In this document: piece after piece, positions 38,057 to 46,659 of the stretch | Layout: every line of letters starts with the position of its first letter | How positions within the stretch are numbered: the first letter of the stretch is position 1 | NCBI RefSeq assembly: GCF_014195485.1 | Contig: NZ_JACIBU010000001.1 | Coordinates: 3,720,001-3,784,000 of the forward strand | DNA: 64,000 bases | DNA from: Modestobacter versicolor | Lineage (GTDB): Bacteria; Actinomycetota; Actinomycetes; Mycobacteriales; Geodermatophilaceae | Direction: 5' to 3' | Program-made: the position numbers and the translations under genes | The notes under the pieces: generated by a model | What the model was told of the DNA's origin: nothing | Database searches by the model: none | The model's input: only the letters and a program-made list of their open reading frames with translations

Positions 38057-40474
38057 GTGGCGGACGAGCCGACGCGGCGCGGGGGCGACGACGGCACCCC
38101 CGGCGCTCCGCTGACCGTGGCCGAGCTGCTCGCCCGGTCCGGTGCCCCGGTCTCCCGCCGCCGGGCCGAGCGCCGCGAGACGGCGGAGGCCACCGGCCGC
38201 CAGCAGCCGGTCGGCGAGGACGGCCGCCCGGTGGACCAGCGCCCACCGCTGCGTGGCGGCGTCCGGCGGGACCCGGCGGGGCAGCCGGCCACCGGGTCGT
38301 CCCCGGTGCTGCCCACCGGATGGCAGCCGGCCATGCCGGCGCCGCAGACCGGGGCACCGGCCGAGCCGCCCGCCCGCCGCCCGGGGAACCCGCGCCCGTC
38401 CTCCCCGATGGCCCAGCCGCCGTGGCCGCACCCGCCGGCGTCCCAGCCGCGCACGCCCCCGCCGCCCGCTGCAGGACCGGCGGCGCCCAGCACCCCGGCC
38501 GCGAGTGCGCCGCCGTCCGCGCCGCCGGCCGCCAGCACGCCGCCGTCCGCGCCGCCGGCCGCCCGGCCGGCCCTCGGCACGGCCCCGCCCGCCGGCGCGA
38601 CGCCGCCGGTCAGCACCCCGCCGCGGGAGCAGTCCCCGGCGGGCCCGCCGCCGGTGCCGCCGCGCCCGGCGGCGCCCGCCGCGGCCCCGCCTGCCACCCC
38701 GCCTACCACCCCGCCTGCCACTCCGCCTGCCGCCACCCCGGCCGCGGCCGGCCCTGCCGAGGCCGCTCCGGTGCGGACACCGGTGGCGGCGCCCGCGCCG
38801 CGGATCGTCCAGCCGCGATCGGTCACGCCCGCACCGTCGACCCCCGCCCGGCCGTCGGCCCAGCCGACCCCGCCGGGCGGCACGCCGGTGCCGCCGCCCT
38901 ACGCCTCGGTCCCGGTGCCCGGCGTGCGGCGCAGCGGCCCGCTGCCGCCCATCCCGGGCCGTGACCTCCCGCTCCCGCACCCCGGTGAGGCCGGCAAGCG
39001 CCCCGCGCCGGTCCGCGCCCCGGTCAGCCCGGCCCGGCGGCGGCTCACCCGGGTGGCGCTCGCGCTGGTGGCCCTGCTCGGCCTGGTGGCCGCCTACTAC
39101 GTGGGCCTCTACTTCTACGTGGACCGGTCGATCGACCGGGTCGACGCGCTGGTCGTCGACGGCCCGGAGGTGCTGGCCCCGCAGCTGCAGGAGGGCTCGC
39201 AGACCTACCTGGTCGTCGGCACCGGGCTGCCCGGCCGCACCGGCCCGGCGGCGGTCAGCACGCTGATCGCGCACGTGTCCGGCGAGGGCGAGCAGGCGGT
39301 GCTGGTCACGGTGCCGCCGACGGCGCTCAGCGACACCCCCACCTGCCGGGACAGCGACGGCGACGTCCGGCCGGCGGTCACCGAGCCCTTCGCCGCCGCG
39401 CTGCTCGACGGCGGGCCGTCCTGCCTGGTCCGCTCGGTGCAGCAGCTCACCGGCCTGAGGGTCGACCACTACCTCGCCCTCGACCTCGACCGGCTGCCCG
39501 GCATGGTCGACGCGCTCGGCGAGGTGCCGGTCTGCCTGACCGCCGACTCCGCGGGCACCGCCTCCCGGCTCGCCCTGCCGGCGGGGGAGCACCAGCTCGC
39601 CGGCTCCGACGTCACCGGCTTCCTGCAGGGCACCGGCGACGACGTCACCGGCGCGGGCATGGCGGAGCGCGAGCAGCTGGTGCTCACCTCGACGCTCGGC
39701 ACCGCGCTGGCCGGCGGCACCCTCGCCGACCCGCTGACCCTGACCCGCTTCCTGACCCGCGCCGGCGACGCGTTCACCCTGGACGCCGAGACGACGCTGG
39801 GCGACGTCCGCGCGCTCGGGGCGACCCTGGGCGACCTGTCCGGCGACGCGGTGGAGCGCGGCGCGGTCCCGGTGGCCCAGGTCGGGTACCTGCCGGCGGG
39901 CAGCGACCAGGCGGCGGTCGTGGTCGACGCGACCGCCACCCGCGAGCTGTTCGACGCGGTGATCGACGGCGGGCGGCTGCCCGCCGCCGCCGTGGTCGAG
40001 GCGCCGGCCGCCCCGGAGACCGCGCCCGACGCCTCCGCCGGCACCGCGCCCGCCGACTCCCTGCCCGCGCCCGCGACCACCGACCCGGTGCCCGAGGGCA
40101 CCGTGGTGACCATCGAGCCGGCCGGGGTCACCGTCGACGTGCTGGACGCCACCGGTGGCGGCCGGGTCGCCGAGGTCGCCGACGGGCTGGCGGCCCAGGG
40201 CTTCCAGGTGCGCGCCCGCGGGGTCGAGCCCGGGGCGGTCGACCGCACCGTCGTCCGGTACGGGCCCGCGTCCCTCGAGGTGGCCCGCACGGTCGCCGCC
40301 GCCGTTCCCGGGTCGGTGCTGCTGGAGACCGACGCGGTCGGCAGCTCCGTGCAGCTGGTGGTCGGCCCGGACTACACCGCGCTGGCCCCGGTGGCCCTCG
40401 GCACGCCGGTACCGACGACGGCGGCCCCGGCCCCCGTCGATGGGGAGGCCGGGGCCGCGTCGTCCTGCGGGTGA
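38057..40474 (+). CDS. Divergent LytR-CpsA-Psr (LCP)-type protein with long Pro/Ala-rich N-terminus
   Basis: An 805-residue protein. Residues 1-325 are cytoplasmic, proline/alanine-rich and of low complexity; one membrane helix spans about 330-354; an LCP-like domain covers about 385-610 (TYLVVGTGLPGRTG, VDHYLALDLDRLPGMVDALG, VPVCLTADSAG); a LytR_C domain lies at about 695-790. LCP enzymes attach glycopolymers to peptidoglycan. Here the usual RSDT segment reads PAAVSTLIAH and the later Arg-rich motif reads GFLQGTGDDVTG, so key phosphate-binding residues are missing and activity is doubtful. The GTG start has only a weak ribosome-binding site. Transcribed alone, convergent with pstB. Confidence 0.75.
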   Translation: MADEPTRRGGDDGTPGAPLTVAELLARSGAPVSRRRAERRETAEATGRQQPVGEDGRPVDQRPPLRGGVRRDPAGQPATGSSPVLPTGWQPAMPAPQTGAPAEPPARRPGNPRPSSPMAQPPWPHPPASQPRTPPPPAAGPAAPSTPAASAPPSAPPAASTPPSAPPAARPALGTAPPAGATPPVSTPPREQSPAGPPPVPPRPAAPAAAPPATPPTTPPATPPAATPAAAGPAEAAPVRTPVAAPAPRIVQPRSVTPAPSTPARPSAQPTPPGGTPVPPPYASVPVPGVRRSGPLPPIPGRDLPLPHPGEAGKRPAPVRAPVSPARRRLTRVALALVALLGLVAAYYVGLYFYVDRSIDRVDALVVDGPEVLAPQLQEGSQTYLVVGTGLPGRTGPAAVSTLIAHVSGEGEQAVLVTVPPTALSDTPTCRDSDGDVRPAVTEPFAAALLDGGPSCLVRSVQQLTGLRVDHYLALDLDRLPGMVDALGEVPVCLTADSAGTASRLALPAGEHQLAGSDVTGFLQGTGDDVTGAGMAEREQLVLTSTLGTALAGGTLADPLTLTRFLTRAGDAFTLDAETTLGDVRALGATLGDLSGDAVERGAVPVAQVGYLPAGSDQAAVVVDATATRELFDAVIDGGRLPAAAVVEAPAAPETAPDASAGTAPADSLPAPATTDPVPEGTVVTIEPAGVTVDVLDATGGGRVAEVADGLAAQGFQVRARGVEPGAVDRTVVRYGPASLEVARTVAAAVPGSVLLETDAVGSSVQLVVGPDYTALAPVALGTPVPTTAAPAPVDGEAGAASSCG
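38509..38563 (+). repeat. Direct repeats in the Pro-rich coding region
   Basis: A 25-bp sequence at 38509-38533 recurs at 38539-38563 (period 30 bp), encoding SAPPSAPPAAS-type units. A second short tract, built on CCTGCCACCCCG with period 12 bp, lies at 38690-38740 and encodes PATPPTTPPATPPA. These are low-complexity coding repeats. Confidence 0.75.
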
Positions 40475-40478
40475 GCGT

Positions 40479-40497
40479 GGCCCTGGGCGCCAGGGCC
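40479..40497. terminator. Terminator hairpin between convergent genes
   Basis: GGCCCTGG (40479-40486) pairs with CCAGGGCC (40490-40497) with a three-base loop, between the LCP gene and pstB. A longer hairpin, GCGGCCCCGGCC (40421-40432) with its complement at 40447-40458, lies in the last codons of the LCP gene and may also stop transcription. Confidence 0.75.
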
Positions 40498-40502
40498 CGC
40501 GA

Positions 40503-41282
40503 TCACCCGAAGCGGCCGGAGATGTAGTCCTCGGTGGCCTTCTCGTCCGGGTTGCTGAAGATCTTCTCGGTCGGGTTGAACTCGATCAGCCGGCCGGGCT
40601 GGCCCACGCCGTTGAGGTTGAAGAACCCGGTCGACTCGCTGACCCGGGCGGCCTGCTGCATGTTGTGCGTGACGATGACGATGGTGAACCGCTCCTTGAG
40701 CTCGGTCATCAGGTCCTCGATGGCCAGCGTGGAGATCGGGTCCAGCGCGGAGCACGGCTCGTCCATCAGCAGCACGTCGGGCTCGACGGCGATGGCGCGG
40801 GCGATGCAGAGCCGCTGCTGCTGGCCACCGGACAGGCCCGAGCCGGGCCGGTCGAGGCGGTCCTTGACCTCGTTCCAGAGGTTGGCACCCCGCAGCGACC
40901 GCTCGACGAGCTCGTCGGTCTCCGCCTTGCGCATGCGCTTGCTGTTGAGCCGGTTGCCCGCGATGACGTTGTCGTAGATCGACATCGTCGGGAACGGGTT
41001 GGGCCGCTGGAAGACCATGCCGATCGACCGGCGGACGTCGACCGGGTCGACGTCGGCGCCGTAGAGGTCCTGGCCGTCCATGACGACCTTGCCCTCCACG
41101 CGGGCACCCGGGAGCACCTCGTGCATCCGGTTCAGCGAGCGCAGGAAGGTCGACTTCCCGCAGCCCGAAGGCCCGATCAGGGCGGTGATGCTCCGCGGCT
41201 CGATGGAGACGTTGACGCCCTCCACCGCCAGGAAGTTGCCGTAGTAGATGTTGAGGTCGGAGACCTCGATGCGCTTGGCCAC
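40503..41282 (-). CDS. pstB: Phosphate ABC transporter ATP-binding protein PstB
   Basis: A 259-residue ATPase. Walker A is [19 protein letters not shown] near residue 36, the signature [16 protein letters not shown] near 150, Walker [13 protein letters not shown], and the H-loop [15 protein letters not shown]. The PstB-specific start [17 protein letters not shown] is present. It energises high-affinity phosphate uptake by PstSCA. Last gene of the pst operon, 24 bp after pstA. Confidence 0.97.
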   Translation of the reverse strand: MAKRIEVSDLNIYYGNFLAVEGVNVSIEPRSITALIGPSGCGKSTFLRSLNRMHEVLPGARVEGKVVMDGQDLYGADVDPVDVRRSIGMVFQRPNPFPTMSIYDNVIAGNRLNSKRMRKAETDELVERSLRGANLWNEVKDRLDRPGSGLSGGQQQRLCIARAIAVEPDVLLMDEPCSALDPISTLAIEDLMTELKERFTIVIVTHNMQQAARVSESTGFFNLNGVGQPGRLIEFNPTEKIFSNPDEKATEDYISGRFG

Positions 41283-41306
41283 GCGATGTCCTCCTGGTCG
41301 GTCCGG

Positions 41307-42392
41307 TCAGCGACCGGTCTTGGGAGCGAAGAAACGGCTGATCAGGCGGGCGACGACGTTGAGCGCCATGACCAGGATGATGAGGACGAGCGCTGCCGTC
41401 CAGGCCCGGTCGATGAACGCCTGGGTCGCGGTGCCCGGCTGGGTGAGCTGGAAGTAGGCGAACACCGGCAGGGTCGCCATCCGCCCGTCGAAGGGGTTGA
41501 GGTTGGTGCCGGTGATCAGGCCGACGGTCACCAGCAGCGGTGCGGTCTCGCCGACGACGCGGGCGACCGACAGGGTGATGCCGGTGCCCAGGCCGGCGAT
41601 GGCGGTGGGCAGGACGACCTTGACGACGGTGCGCCACTTGGGGATGCCCAGGGCGTAGCTGGCCTCGCGCAGCTCGTTCGGGACCAGCTTCAGCACCTCC
41701 TCGCAGGAGCGGACGACCACGGGGATCATCAGCACCGAGAGCGCGACGGCGCCCATGACCCCGAGCCGGACCGAGTTGCCGAAGACCAGCGTGAAGAGCG
41801 CGAAGGAGAACAGGCCGGCCACGATCGACGGGATGCCGGTCATCACGTCGACGAAGAAGGTGATCGCCTTCTTCAGCCGGCCGGTGCCGTACTCGACGAG
41901 GTAGATGGCGGTCAGCAGACCGATCGGCACCGAGATGATCGTGGCCAGGGCGGTGATGATGACCGTGCCGAGGATGGCGTGGTACGCCCCACCACCCTCA
42001 CCGACCACCCGGTACATCGAGTTGGTGAAGAAGGCGCCGTCCAGCCGCGGCAGGCCGTTGTCCAGCACCGTGTAGACCAGCGAGAGCAGCGGCACCATGG
42101 CGATCAGGAAGGCCGTGGTCACCAGGCTGGTCACGAGCCGGTCGGTGGCCTTGCGCCGGCCCTCGATCGAGCGGGAGACCAGGTAGACCGCGAGCGTGCC
42201 GAGCACGACGCCGTAGACCACGGCGAGCACGAGGCTGAACCCGGTCAGCGCGGACAGCAGCCCACCGACGACCAGGCCGCCGAGGAAGAGGCCGCTGGCG
42301 GCGAACCGGGGGAGCCGGCGCTGGGTGCGCACCGGGCCGTCGGTGTCGGCGCGGTGCGCGCCGGCCGGGGCGAGGGGGGTCTCGGTGCTCAT
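41307..42392 (-). CDS. pstA: Phosphate ABC transporter permease PstA
   Basis: A 361-residue permease. A cytoplasmic N-terminus and three helices precede the transporter core; the EAA loop is seen in LRLVPNELREASYALGIPKWRTVVKVVLPTA-type sequence near residue 255 (ELREASYALGIPKW). The extended N-terminus, with an extra helix pair (ASGLFLGGLVVGGLLSALTG), is usual for actinobacterial PstA. It overlaps pstC by one base. Confidence 0.95.
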   Translation of the reverse strand: MSTETPLAPAGAHRADTDGPVRTQRRLPRFAASGLFLGGLVVGGLLSALTGFSLVLAVVYGVVLGTLAVYLVSRSIEGRRKATDRLVTSLVTTAFLIAMVPLLSLVYTVLDNGLPRLDGAFFTNSMYRVVGEGGGAYHAILGTVIITALATIISVPIGLLTAIYLVEYGTGRLKKAITFFVDVMTGIPSIVAGLFSFALFTLVFGNSVRLGVMGAVALSVLMIPVVVRSCEEVLKLVPNELREASYALGIPKWRTVVKVVLPTAIAGLGTGITLSVARVVGETAPLLVTVGLITGTNLNPFDGRMATLPVFAYFQLTQPGTATQAFIDRAWTAALVLIILVMALNVVARLISRFFAPKTGR

Positions 42393-43345
42393 CAGTTGGC
42401 TCCGGAGAAGTCGGCGCGCCGGTTGACGACCCAGCGGGCGAGCATGTTGACGGCGAGCGTGATGAGGAACAGCGCCAGCCCGCTGGCGATCAGCGTGTTG
42501 ACGTCGATGCCGGTGGCCTCGGGGAACGACAGCGCGATGTTCGAGGCGATCGTCGAGGGGTTCGAGTTGCTGATCAGGTTGACCGTCGCGCCGGCGCCGC
42601 CGGACAGGATGATCGCCACGGCCATCGTCTCGCCCAGGGCGCGGCCCAGGCCGAGCATGGCGCCGGCGATGATGCCGGACTTGCCGTAGGGCAGCACCGC
42701 CATCTTGATCATCTCCCAGCGGGTGGCGCCGAGGGCCAGGGCGGCCTCGCGGTGCAGCGCCGGCGCCTGGCTGAACACCTCCCGCGAGATGGCCGAGATG
42801 ATCGGCAGGATCATCACCGCCAGCACGATCCCGACCGTCAGCATCGTGCGGCCGCTGGTGGAGGCGGGGCCGGCGAAGAAGGGGATGAAGCCGAGGGTGT
42901 CGGCGAGCCAGGTGTGGAAGGGCACCAGCTCGGGCGCGAGCACCGCCAGGCCCCAGAAGCCGTAGACGACGCTGGGGATCGCGGCCAGCAGGTCGATGAC
43001 GTAGCCCATCGGGGCGGCGATCCGGCGGGGCGCGTAGTAGGTGATGTAGAGCGCGATGGCGACGGCCAGCGGCGTGGCGACGATCAGCGCGATCACCGCG
43101 CCCAGCAGCGTGCCCAGGATGAGGGGGCCGACGTAGCCGGCCAGGCCCTCACCGCCGGGGATCTCGTCCGACGGTGCGGTGAGGGCGGGCAGCGCCTCGC
43201 TGATCAGGAACGCGGCGACGCCGGCCAGGACCAGCAGGATGAAGATGCCGGAGCCCTTGGCGGCGCCGGAGAAGATGCGGTCACCCGGCCTGCGGACGGT
43301 GCGCTGCTGCGCCGGTGGTTCGGTCGGGGCCTTCGTGGCGGTCAC
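42392..43345 (-). CDS. pstC: Phosphate ABC transporter permease PstC
   Basis: A 317-residue permease with six main helices. Family features include YAPRRIAAPMGYVIDLLAAI, PSVVYGFWGLAVLAP, the EAA loop REAALALGATRWEMIKMAVLP near residue 205, and GRALGETMAVAIILSGG. Follows pstS after a 104-bp gap that contains a very stable hairpin, so it is probably expressed at a lower level than pstS. Confidence 0.95.
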   Translation of the reverse strand: MTATKAPTEPPAQQRTVRRPGDRIFSGAAKGSGIFILLVLAGVAAFLISEALPALTAPSDEIPGGEGLAGYVGPLILGTLLGAVIALIVATPLAVAIALYITYYAPRRIAAPMGYVIDLLAAIPSVVYGFWGLAVLAPELVPFHTWLADTLGFIPFFAGPASTSGRTMLTVGIVLAVMILPIISAISREVFSQAPALHREAALALGATRWEMIKMAVLPYGKSGIIAGAMLGLGRALGETMAVAIILSGGAGATVNLISNSNPSTIASNIALSFPEATGIDVNTLIASGLALFLITLAVNMLARWVVNRRADFSGAN

Positions 43346-43397
43346 CGCTGCTCCGTGGGGGTCGTTCGTTGGTTGCGGGTGCCCGGGTCCGGGCGGT

Positions 43398-43437
43398 GCG
43401 ATGGCCCGGGACGTCGGTCGACGTCCCGGGCCATCGC
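43398..43437 (-). terminator. Stable intercistronic hairpin between pstS and pstC
   Basis: A 19-bp perfect stem, 43398-43416 with 43419-43437, begins 12 bases after the pstS stop. Because pstC starts another 53 bases downstream in the same direction, it likely acts as a partial terminator or an mRNA-stabilising end, giving much more binding protein than permease. Confidence 0.75.
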
Positions 43438-43449
43438 GGCGTGCCGGTG

Positions 43450-44571
43450 TCAGCCGGCGGCGGTGATGGCGTCGACCGCGCCCTGGGCCTGCTCGCGCAG
43501 GGTGTCAGAGATCTGGGCGTTGCCGGCGTTCTCGGCGGCCGTGGCCTGGCCGTCCTCGCTGATCACGTAGTTCATGAAGGCCTTGACGTTGTCGGCCTTC
43601 TCCTGGTCGTCGTACTCGACGCAACCGATGTGGTAGCTGACCAGGACGACCGGGTACTCGCCGGTGCCCTCGGTCAGGCGGTTGACCTCGATGGCGAAGT
43701 CGTACTCGCCGCGGCCCTCGACGGCCGGGCTGTTCTCGACGACGGCCGCAGCGGCCTCCGGGGACGGGGCGACGAAGTCGCTGCCCACGGCGACGTTGGC
43801 GACACCGAGGTCACCGGCGCGGCTGGCGTCGGCGTAGGTGATCGCACCGACGGTGTTGGTGACGACCTCGATCACGCCGGAGGTGCCCTGCGCGGACTCC
43901 CCGCCCTCGAGCGGCCAGACGCCGTCGGGCTCGGCGGTCCACACGTCGGCGGCGGCCTGGTGCAGGTAGTCGGTGAAGTTCTCGGTGGTGCCCGAGTCGT
44001 CGGCGCGGTGCACCGGCGTGATGGCGGTGGCCGGCAGCGTGGCGTCCGCGTTGTCCGCGGCGATGGCCGGGTCGTTCCAGGTGGTGATGGTCCCGTTGAA
44101 GATGTTGGCGATCGTCGCGGGGGTCAGGTTCAGCTCGTCGACGCCCTCGAGGTTGAAGGCGACGGCGATCGGCGAGATGTAGTTCGGCAGCTCGAAGACC
44201 TCGCCACCGGCGCAGCGCTCGGAGGCGGCGGTCAGCTCCTCCTCGTCCAGCGCGGCGTCGGAGCCGGCGAAGTCGGCCGAGCCGTTGATGAACTGCTCGC
44301 GGCCGGCGCCGGAGCCCTCGGGGGCGTAGCTGAACTGCACGTCGGGGTACTCGCCCTCGAAGCCGGCCTGCCACGCCTCCATGGCGGACTGCTGGCTGCT
44401 GGCGCCGGCGCCGACGAGGCTGCCGCTGAGCTCGGCGGCGCTGTCGGAGCCACCACCGGAGCCGCTGTCGGAGCCGGAGTCCTCGTTCGAGGCGCCGCAG
44501 GCGGCGAGGGCGAGGACGGCGGCGAGCGATGCGGACACAGCCGCGGCGCGCGTCGTGGTGCTGAGCTTCAA
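43450..44571 (-). CDS. pstS: Phosphate-binding lipoprotein PstS
   Basis: A 373-residue periplasmic-type binding protein. A TTG start at 44571 follows AAAGG at seven bases and gives a proper lipoprotein signal: basic MKLSTTTRAAA, hydrophobic SASLAAVLALA, lipobox LAAC with C25. Then a Ser/Gly-rich linker, and the phosphate-binding loops LVGAGASSQQSAMEAW, FAGSDAALDEEE, THRADDSGTTENFT-like region (VHRADDSGTTENF). Longer frames upstream would lose the signal position. A PHO box lies about 100 bp upstream of the start. Confidence 0.95.
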   Translation of the reverse strand: MKLSTTTRAAAVSASLAAVLALAACGASNEDSGSDSGSGGGSDSAAELSGSLVGAGASSQQSAMEAWQAGFEGEYPDVQFSYAPEGSGAGREQFINGSADFAGSDAALDEEELTAASERCAGGEVFELPNYISPIAVAFNLEGVDELNLTPATIANIFNGTITTWNDPAIAADNADATLPATAITPVHRADDSGTTENFTDYLHQAAADVWTAEPDGVWPLEGGESAQGTSGVIEVVTNTVGAITYADASRAGDLGVANVAVGSDFVAPSPEAAAAVVENSPAVEGRGEYDFAIEVNRLTEGTGEYPVVLVSYHIGCVEYDDQEKADNVKAFMNYVISEDGQATAAENAGNAQISDTLREQAQGAVDAITAAG

Positions 44572-44668
44572 CTCAGGGCCTTTCGACTGGTGTGCCCGGA
44601 CGTCGTAGCCGGGCAGGGGGGATCGAACGACGAGGACGCTAAGCAGGGGAGGTGGACGGATTCGGGTT

Positions 44669-44745
44669 CGACGGTGAACGCGAGGTGAACGCCCACTGAG
44701 GCCTTGGACACGACTCGGCCGACGCTGTCCGTCCAACGGGTGAAC
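44669..44745 (-). promoter_or_regulatory. PHO box upstream of pstS
   Basis: On the minus strand two adjacent 11-mers, GTTCACCTCGC (44680-44690) and GTTCACCGTCG (44669-44679), form the direct repeat recognised by actinobacterial PhoP of the phosphate system. A third unit, GTTCACCCGTT, lies at 44735-44745, exactly five 11-bp steps upstream. A degenerate fourth (GAACCCGAATC) follows. They point to phosphate-starvation induction of pstS. Confidence 0.85.
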
Positions 44746-44784
44746 GACCGCGCGCCGGGGCGCCCCGGGGCCGTTCCGGCGCGC

Positions 44785-45705
44785 TCAGCGAGCGGGCTGG
44801 CGCCGCCAGGAGACGTCGACGGTGAACCGGGTGAACCCGCTGCGCTCGTACAGCGCGACGGCGGCGGTGTTGTCCTCCTCGACGTACAGCAGGACGTCGG
44901 TGAGCCCGCGGGACCGCAGGTGGGCCAGCCCCACGTCGGTCAGGGCGCGGCCCAGCCGCATGCCCTGCGCCTCGGGGTCGATGCCGAGCACGTACACCTC
45001 GCCGATCGGCTCGTCGCCGGCCTCCCCCGCCGGGTGCACCTTGGTCCAGTGCGAGCCGAGCAGCTGCTCGCCGCGCCAGGCGAGGAAGAAGCCGGCCGGG
45101 TCGAACCACGCCTCGGCCTCGCGGAGCGCGAGGTCCTCGCGGGTCCACCGGCCCTGCTCGGGGTGGTGGGCGAAGGCGCGGGCGTTGACCCGCAGCCAGG
45201 CGTCCTCGTCGGTGCCGGGGCGGAAGGTCGCGATGTGCACGCCCTCGGGCAGCGCCGGGCGCGGGTCGGGGTCGACGCCGGCCAGTGGGCGGCGCATCTG
45301 CAGCAGCACCCGGGCGCGCTCGTAGCCGCGCGCCCGGGCCAGCTCGGCCGACCCGGGCAGCTCGCCGTGCGCCCACACCCGCAGCGGTCGGTCCCCGGCC
45401 AGCTCCTCGAGCCGGGCCAGCAGCGCGGTGCCGGTGCCGGCGCGGCGGGCGGTGGGGGCGACCACCAGCTCCGCCTCTGCCTCCGGATCGCCGGCCGGCA
45501 GCTCCAGCCGGGCGTAGCCGACCAGGGTGCCGTCGGCGTCCCGGGCGGTGAGGTCGGTGCCGCCGGGCGGGCCGCCGTGCTGGAGGCGCAGCTCGGACTC
45601 CTCGGAGACCGGCCGGACGCCGTCCGCGGCCAGCGCCGCGGTCAGCAGGGCGCGGACCTCGGCCACGGCAGCGGCGGGCAGCCGGTCGGTGACCTCGACG
45701 GACAC
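44785..45705 (-). CDS. mshD: Mycothiol synthase MshD
   Basis: A 306-residue protein of two GNAT acetyltransferase domains. The N-terminal half is the degenerate domain (ELVVAPTARRAGTGTALLARL); the C-terminal half carries the active acetyl-CoA motif EVYVLGIDPEAQGMRLGRAL and LYVEEDNTAAVALYERSGF. MshD acetylates Cys-GlcN-Ins in the last step of mycothiol synthesis, the actinobacterial substitute for glutathione. The GTG at 45705 is 31 bases after glnR; the ribosome-binding site is weak. Probably co-transcribed with glnR. Confidence 0.92.
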   Translation of the reverse strand: MSVEVTDRLPAAAVAEVRALLTAALAADGVRPVSEESELRLQHGGPPGGTDLTARDADGTLVGYARLELPAGDPEAEAELVVAPTARRAGTGTALLARLEELAGDRPLRVWAHGELPGSAELARARGYERARVLLQMRRPLAGVDPDPRPALPEGVHIATFRPGTDEDAWLRVNARAFAHHPEQGRWTREDLALREAEAWFDPAGFFLAWRGEQLLGSHWTKVHPAGEAGDEPIGEVYVLGIDPEAQGMRLGRALTDVGLAHLRSRGLTDVLLYVEEDNTAAVALYERSGFTRFTVDVSWRRQPAR

Positions 45706-45736
45706 CGTGCCCGGGGCGGTGCTCAGCGGACCGGGC

Positions 45737-46474
45737 TCAGGAGAGGGTGGCGCCCGCGTCGCTGGCGGCCACGTTGGCCGCAGCGGTGGCGTCGGCGACC
45801 TGCTGGTCGAGCTTGTAGCCGACGTTGCGGACGGTGCCGATGAGCGCCTCGTGCTCGGTGCCGAGCTTGGCGCGCAGCCGCCGGACGTGGACGTCGACGG
45901 TGCGGGTGCCGCCGAAGTAGTCGTAGCCCCAGATCTCCTGCAGCAGCTGGGCGCGGGAGAAGACCCGCCCGGGGTGCTGGGCGAGGTACTTGAGGAGCTC
46001 GAACTCCTTGTAGGTGAGGTCGAGCGGGCGACCGCGGAGCTTGGCGGAGTAGCTGTGCTCGTCGATGACGAGCTCACCGGCCTTGGTGACGCCGCCGTCG
46101 CCGCCGTCGGCCGGGGTGGCCGCGGCCAGGCGCCGGGCGGTGGCCCACTTCAGCCGGGCGTCGACCTCGGCGGGGCCGGCGGTGTCCAGGACGACGTCGT
46201 CGACACCCCAGTCGGCCGAGAGCGCCACCAGGCCGCCCTCGGAGAGCACGGCCACCAGGGACGCGGCCACACCGGTGGAGGAGAGCAGGGAGCACAGCGT
46301 GCGGGCGGACACCAGGTCGTGCCGGGCGTCGACGAGGACGACGTCCCCGGCGTCACCGTCGAGCAGGCTGGACAGCTCGGGGGCCACGACGCGCACCTGG
46401 TGGGCCAGCAGCCCCAGGGCGGGGAGGACCTCCGTGGTGGCCTGCCGGGCCGAGGTCATGAGCACGAGTCGCAT
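45737..46474 (-). CDS. glnR: Nitrogen regulator GlnR (orphan OmpR-family)
   Basis: A 245-residue regulator. The atypical receiver ([61 protein letters not shown]) lacks the full phosphorylation pocket, as in known GlnR proteins, which work as unphosphorylated dimers. The C-terminal winged helix is [20 protein letters not shown]...[16 protein letters not shown]. No kinase is adjacent. GlnR controls ammonium assimilation and other uptake genes; its place beside mshD and the pst operon is notable. A TATCCT -10 box lies on the minus strand at 46535-46540. Confidence 0.9.
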   Translation of the reverse strand: MRLVLMTSARQATTEVLPALGLLAHQVRVVAPELSSLLDGDAGDVVLVDARHDLVSARTLCSLLSSTGVAASLVAVLSEGGLVALSADWGVDDVVLDTAGPAEVDARLKWATARRLAAATPADGGDGGVTKAGELVIDEHSYSAKLRGRPLDLTYKEFELLKYLAQHPGRVFSRAQLLQEIWGYDYFGGTRTVDVHVRRLRAKLGTEHEALIGTVRNVGYKLDQQVADATAAANVAASDAGATLS

Positions 46475-46659
46475 GTCGTCTCCTCACTGGGGTGTGATCC
46501 CAGGCCGTCGACCGCGCTGTCGAGGTGAGAGGGCAGGATAGCCGATGTGCACCGCCGTTCCGCCCCACTGGTGACGCAGCCCACGATCGGTGTCGCGGCC
46601 GGCGGCACGTCGCGGCCCGGCAGCCACGCCCGGGCGGTCGCCTCTGGGACGATCGGGGC

